This document shows, piece after piece, positions 58,046 through 64,000 of a stretch of DNA of 64,000 nucleotides (position 1 is the stretch's first letter; every line of letters begins with the position of its first letter). Under the pieces are notes generated by a model, which saw nothing but the letters and a program-made list of their open reading frames with translations, was not told the DNA's origin and did not search any database. A program made the position numbers and the translations under genes. Origin of the DNA: Congeria kusceri (lineage: Eukaryota; Mollusca; Bivalvia; Myida; Dreissenidae); the NCBI GenBank assembly GCA_027627225.1, contig CM051040.1:29803634-29867633 (forward strand), given 5' to 3'.

Positions 58046-60228
58046 TTAGAAACTATTTCTGTAAAGTTTTATTCAAATAAGCTGTCATTTTGTAGGGCTT
58101 TTTGAAAGTTAAATTTGTTTTCAATATTTTGAGATATCAGATATGAAACTCTAGTCAAAGCAGCAGTTTTATAATCCACATGAAAACATGAAAACATTAG
58201 CAACCGTAATCGGTACGAAAAACAAACAACAATTATGTTGAACTAAATGTATTGGGGTTTTAAATATTGTGAAAGGTGCATCGAAACTTACAACTGACCC
58301 AGATTTATTCATAGTACGTACGATTTTATATAACAATTAACCTCACGTGGCACTGCGATTTAAATTACAAGGCCACACGACATTCAGTTCAATTACAATG
58401 CAATTTAATTATTCGATGACCAGACATTTACCAGAACAAAATCAGTCATTTACCAGAACAAAGAATAGCTTTTTTTTCAGAGGCAACATGAACTTGAATA
58501 ATAACAAGTAGCTACTACATCTATTCGTGTCATAGCTTCATACAGCGAAGTCTTAGGTCATTATTGGATAATTAGTTAAGAATTAAAATGAAAAGAAACA
58601 ATTAATAATCGAATGATAGGTTGCACAATAAATTTCAGCACATAAAGGTTTTTAAGGCTTTGCATAACTACTCGACGCGACAGCCAGTTAGAGCATCTAT
58701 TTGACAAGTTGTGAAATGAAAAGGACGGTAACATATTGTGGTATAAACATTAACATTTACTCTTTCAAAACCCTGTGTAACAAAACATGTACCTAGTTTG
58801 GAAAACACAATTTTTCTGCTGTTTGGTTTTCGCAAATATTTCTCTTCATATATCTTCTTTCTTTGTTTCGACAAATTTCCGTTAATTATTGTATTTATTA
58901 TTTGAAAAATAATACTTATCGTATAATAAGTGTAGCATGCGCTGATTCCAATAGGTAGTCGTATCGCACATTATTGCAATATTTTCACATTCCTTTTTTT
59001 TCGAAAATTTAACTATTGTTTACCGAGATTAATAGAGCTGGTAAGTTATCTGAAATAAAGTTCTTTAGAATTTAATATAAGTGGGAAAATTCGATTTCAA
59101 AACTGTAGCCCATTGTGGAGTTTTACGATATGTTGAATTAAAGGATGTTACTGATAACCTTTGATGTTTGCTTTATTGCTTCAAAGTAATTGACTGCTCG
59201 TAAGGGTTTATCAATAAAATCACTAATTTCGAATCAAACAAATGTCCATAAAAATGTTTTAAAAATTTATGTTTATTTACAATTTTATTCTGTTTTCGCA
59301 AGTGAAACCATATTCACATATTGTTTTACAACTCATTCCTTCACGAGCCGTGTTGTGGGTGTTGATAGGACAGATGAAATTATTTAATGTTGACTTTATT
59401 AAAAACGGCCATGGAATGTTCGTACAAGTTTATCCTTAAAATCATCATTTATTAAAATATTCGCCTCTAAAATGTTGGATTGTTGATTTTAAGCTATTTT
59501 GTTTTCTTTTAGACCTACAAAAGCTGACACATTTACATAAATTGTTGCAACTCATTTTCCTTCAACAGTCATGATGAGTTGAAACACATCATTCGATGGA
59601 ATCAGTATGATCAAATACAATACTGAGTATGATACCATCCTTGATATCTCTGCACTGATAAAAAATGATGTTAATAGCAGCTACCTACTTGAAGGATCTT
59701 ATATGAAAATAAAAAAAATATGTGTATGCCAAGTGGGAAATCTGCTGCATGTGTGCTCATTTAATCACTATTATTAATTGATTAATAACAAACAATCCAA
59801 AAGGTTTAAGATCTTGCGAAAGAACTGTTTCATATTTCTTAATTGTTGCATCGGTATTTTAACGTTTTATTAACTCGCTGAAGTCAAAGACACTGACGTG
59901 TGTAACAACATATCCTGAATAACTCAATCATTGTTTCAAATTATACACAAAGGTAAAAAAATGCATAAGTGAATGTTGGAATTTTTGTGTAGTTCTTAAG
60001 TTCTATTTGTGGATATTGATAGAGCGACTTGAAATAAACCGAAAGTTCAAATCATGGCGGCAGCATATTTAATATTGATTTATTCACGTGATGTGTTCAA
60101 AAACAATGTTTTTCAAAGGTAGTCAAACGATGAAAATAACAGACAGGTATGTGTTAATGTGCTGAACACACACATGTTAGGAGCTAAACTTTCCGCGTTT
60201 ATAACATTTTATGGAGATATATTACATG

Positions 60229-60326
60229 TGTATTGTATTGTGTTGTGTTGTGTTGTGTTGTGTTCTGCTATGCTATGCTATGCTATGCTATGCTATGCTA
60301 TGTTATGTTATGTTATGTTATGTTGA
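60229..60326. repeat. Pentanucleotide microsatellite, drifting motif
   Basis: TGTAT to TGTTG repeats, then GCTAT repeats (about 60268-60303), then GTTAT repeats, all in one five-base phase. Confidence 0.95.
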
Positions 60327-60556
60327 TTTTAATTTTAATATGTCATTGCGTTGGAAAGTAATACGCACCGAGCGGGGTATAATATTAAATATACCTGGCG
60401 CGTGATTAAAATATATCCCGCGCGAGGGCCTAAAAGTAGCAACTCGGGTTTTCCGAGAAATCCGTATTAGCTAACTTAAATTTACAATGTACGACTAGTT
60501 TGTTCATTGAATTACAGTATTTTTGTTCGGTATAATAAAATAAATACCACAGCCAT

Positions 60557-60666
60557 GTTGAGGGGTATAGTAAATATTGACCCCCTCGAAGAGTAATGTC
60601 AAACACGGTCTTTGGACTCGGTTGACATCACTTCCCTCGGTCTGCAATATTTACTATACCCTCAAC
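60557..60666. mobile_element. Foldback element with ~45-bp arms
   Basis: GTTGAGGGGTATAGTAAATA at 60557 is mirrored by ATTTACTATACCCTCAAC ending at 60666. Inner parts of the arms (TAATGTCAA against TTGACATCA) also pair, with a ~19-base loop. Confidence 0.75.
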
Positions 60667-60677
60667 TATCTATGATA

Positions 60678-61195
60678 TTAATATAATATAATATAATATA
60701 ATATAATATAATATAATATAATATAATATAATATAATATAATATAATATAATATAATATAATATTATATTATATTATATTATATTATATTATATTATATT
60801 ATATTATATTATATTATATTATATTATATTATATTATATATTATATATTATATATTATATATTATATATTATATATCATATATTATATATTATATATTAT
60901 ATATTATATATTATATATTATATATCATATATTATATATTATATATTATATATTATATATTATATTATACTATATTGTATTGTATTGTATTGTATTGTAT
61001 TGCATTGCATTGGATCGTATCGTGTCGTATCGTATCGTTTCGTATCGTTCGTATCGTGCCGTATCGTAGCATATCGTATCGTTTATATCGTATCTATCGT
61101 ATCGTCTCGTCTCGTCTCGTCTCGTATCGTATCGTCTCGTCTCGTATCGTATCGTCTCGTATCATATCATATCATATTATATTATATTATATTAG
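60678..61195. repeat. Compound pentanucleotide/heptanucleotide array with a long AT palindrome
   Basis: (ATAAT)n from 60680 switches at about 60764 to its complement (ATTAT)n up to about 60838, giving a near-perfect palindrome with arms of roughly 75-85 bases. Heptamer TTATATA repeats (to about 60965) follow, then TATTG, CGTAT and CGTCT pentamers, ending in ATCAT and ATTAT. Frames through the CGTAT part are repeat translation. Confidence 0.95.
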
Positions 61196-63480
61196 TGATT
61201 GACGCAAAACTTACTGCATTCTGAAATATGTGTATAAGCAGATTTTGTTCAAGATCGTTAAATAACAAAATATTTGCACACGTTGTCAAACTGGATCCAT
61301 ACGACATCAATTTGAATAGCATTGAATAGATTGACATCTCTCACGAGATGTAATCGATAAAGGGCCTAACGACAATACAAGTGAAAATCTCGTACATTGT
61401 ACAACATATTCAATGTTCATTAATGTCCCACTGTAAAACCTGTTGTTTGCTGAAATTATCATAGATTTAATCGCGTTGATGTATAGCCAAAACATTATTT
61501 TTGAACTTACAACCTGCAATTATTAACAGCTTTGTCATTTTGGGTCGTAATCGAAATCGAAATTACCCATAAATCTTGAAAAAAAAACAACGGTCATGCG
61601 CTGAAAGTTTTACAATATGCTGGGGTTGTTTTTCCTGCAGAAGCAATTTGTACAATGTCCCGACAGAAAAAAAAGTATGTTAGTGACATCGATGAGAGGC
61701 ACATTGCAAAGTATTGTTACTAGTAGCCTCATTAAAATATAATTCCTATATGACGCTGTGTGTGAATTGGTAACCTGTACGTAAAGTGTGGTTCTTCGTT
61801 TGTAAGACATAATCTCATGAAAATAATGCCATGACTCGAGAGCATATATTCCCGGTTACCATTTGCCAGTACAGCAACGCACTACACACAAAACACGAAC
61901 ATAATTAAAACTAGGGTCATCGCTTTGGAGAGGCCAATGAAAAGCATTGTGGATTTACACCGGTTTAAAAGCATGCATAAACCTTCCTCAGTTGTTGCAT
62001 ATTGGAATTGAAAGCAAACAGTATATAATAGCGAGGGATTTGAAATAATAAAACCTGTTAACGCATTAAAGTAATTAGTATGTATATATCTATATATCAT
62101 TAGAATGCAACTGCCTTATTGACGGGGATGAATAATTTCTTCATAACATAAATCCAGTTCATTTCGAGCAAGGAAATGTATATATTTTATCTAACAATGT
62201 GAACTGATTTTGCAAACATAATATCAGCTGCATAGATGGGAATGATAAGAAATCACCAGGTCCAAAAATAAAACGCAGTATCATTGTATGTGAGGATGAT
62301 CTAACTAATTGTGTAAATAATTAAGCTTCCCAAAGTGCTCATGAAGAACCAAATATTATTAAACAAATCATGACTATTTTGATTGTAATGCTTAACATTT
62401 CTACAGATCGAGCAACAATCAGAGTGCATTTTTTTCTGTAACATGTAATTACAATTATACTTTATTTTGCTCATGACAGAGCTTTCTTAGCCTAGAAACA
62501 TAATACTTGCATTAATTAAAAATTCAAGTCGTATAATGGTTACCAGAGTTTTCGTTAAACGTTCGCGTTCGTCATAGTTTTTTTCACTGGCTATTATTCT
62601 GTATTCTTTATTGGTTTGGAAAATATGTATGTTTATTTGGCGTACACTCATTTAGTAGTATTTGAATACGTAACAATTACATCTTACATCACCTTAAAAT
62701 TGTATATATGTACATGTATACTATACAAACTTATTAATTTGACAAATAGTTTTATTGCTAGGCAGTATACTCGTTACTCATTACGTTGTTAGTGTGCAGA
62801 AATATAATGAATCTATGCCATTTAGTTATGCTGAAGTCTGCATTGTTTTTGAATTGCTAATTGAACTTTATGTGACGTATCGTGCAGACGGTTACAATAA
62901 AAACTAATGCAGTTAGAAGACAGCTACTCAAACACGTCAATAATACCTTGTGTGCATGCAAGCAATACAAAAAACTCGATTGGTGCATTCTAAATGCATC
63001 ACGAGATAATAAATGATCGTTAATTATGACATTACTGTGACCTTGACAGTTTTATGATATGAACACCATACATGCATGTTTGTTCGTTGATTTTAACGAT
63101 GAATTGTATTAAGAAATAAGAATGGAACATAACGGTTTAATGATGTTTTAACAATTATTATATATAAAGCAAATGCATCGTTTATTTAAATTGCTCAGCA
63201 TATGATAAGAGAAATGGTGAGGTAATTAAGGATATAGCCAAACAGAACGAAATCGATCGACCTACAAATCTTTCTCTTAGCGAGGATTCAACCCTTCCAG
63301 AACAGCCCATTTAGTTTGATTTTGATCATAAATTATTGGCAAGTTTAATCAATGACAATTATCGGTACATAAGTTTCCACTCTTTGCATATAAACCCTCT
63401 TGTCTTGATTCACAGACATAATTCGTTGGTATGCCAAACGAAAAATGTTTATGTAATGACTATGTGAGAAGATATCAATT

Positions 63481-64000
63481 AAATTCGTTATTGTTGTTAA
63501 TCTTTAAATTAATGACTGTGTGAGAATACGTCTAAGATTTCAACTGAAATCGTAATTGCTGTACTCACTATACATATTGGTTCTCGTGCACTGATAATAC
63601 ATTCGAATAGTGTGCACTGCTGTAAATGCTTCTAATGTAATTGAAACAATAAACTTCATAATAGAACAACATTTCTTTAAAATATTTTATGTCGTTAATT
63701 AGATATCATAAAAAATGTACGGTTGTACAAGGAAATCCTTCTAGTGTTTGTTGGAAAAGTCTAACAAGTTCCATTTTGAGTTCATTAACACTATACGTGT
63801 AATTAGCATTCTTTAATACAATAAAAAATTGTTATAATCTGTTTATAGTTTTGTATTTGAAGAATAATTTTTTTTCCAGTGCCTGATATTGTAGTGCTGT
63901 CGCTATTTGCAGTTTGTCAAGAGCACATTAAAATACAAAGAAACAGCGATTCAGATGAAATGTACTTGACTTTGCTGGTCGTAAAATGCAATTATGCTTG
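63481..64000. other. AT-rich right edge, nothing recognised
   Basis: No supported coding frame, RNA gene or repeat. Confidence 0.4.

Larger units (their letters stand above)
58180..63480 (+). repeat. Segmental duplication copy D
   Basis: 58265-58320 matches C 44075-44150 (GGGGTTTTAAA..., ACCCAGATTTATT). 59085-59960 matches C 45165-46550 (GTTACTGATAACCTTTGATG against ATTACTGATAACGTTTGATG, CCTGAATAACTC). 62865-62990 matches B 35755-35915 (GTTAGAAG, GTGTGCATGCAAGCAATA against TGTCTGCATGTAAACAATA). 63235-63460 matches A 26915-27165 (CTTGTCTTGATTCACAGACA against CTCGTCTTGGTTCATACACA). The order agrees with A-C; it may continue past the window. Confidence 0.65.

Noticed and set aside
60975..61224. 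75-79 codon frames rich in Arg, Ser, Ile and Val
   Set aside because: Translation of CGTAT/CGTCT pentamers.

Overview
The window is AT-rich animal nuclear DNA with one clear protein-coding gene, many tandem arrays, inverted-repeat (foldback) elements and decayed non-LTR retrotransposons. The intronless class A neuropeptide-type receptor, the retrotransposon ORF2 remnants and the abundance of short palindromic repeats suggest a lophotrochozoan, most likely a bivalve mollusc. One palindromic repeat (30830-30903) resembles a repeat I associate with dreissenid and related bivalves. That species-level guess is inference from memory and was not searched.

Layout. 1-1395: an 86-bp tandem array decaying into its ~20-bp monomers. 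4412-5590 (minus): a complete seven-helix GPCR, the only confident gene. 7295-7565: a three-copy 86-bp repeat. 10008-10437: a 5'-truncated LINE tail (minus). 12425-12610: a foldback element with perfect 44-bp arms. 14455-15740: a segment whose inverted paralogue lies at 53530-56790; each copy carries an unrelated tandem array at the same internal position (AAT/TAG triplets on the left, a 44-bp minisatellite of about 57 units on the right). 17311-17826: CT-rich repeats.

From about 21.8 kb to the window end the sequence is a mosaic of at least four diverged, collinear, direct copies of one long duplicated segment: A (~21.8-28.7 kb), B (~32.3-40.9 kb), C (~42.5-46.6 kb) and D (~58.2-63.5 kb). 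LINE insertions differ between copies. LINE1 (28735-30055) sits at the end of A. LINE2 (37729-40108) sits inside B, and the matching place in A is an unoccupied site. Both have target-site duplications, so their edges can be placed to the base. The mosaic also holds a 14-unit 48-bp minisatellite with an AATAAA in nearly every unit (32926-33605), a terminal-inverted-repeat element full of GGGACGCTGTCGG motifs (41486-42173), a ~300-bp dispersed family in three copies, and a drifting pentanucleotide block with a long perfect palindrome (60678-61195).

I found no rRNA, no intact tRNA, no CRISPR array, no operon and no viral gene. No multi-gene system is visible. The most interesting content is structural: layered segmental duplication with datable insertions, and tandem arrays that arose independently at equivalent positions. 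All paralogy was recognised by eye, so boundaries are approximate except where target-site duplications fix them.
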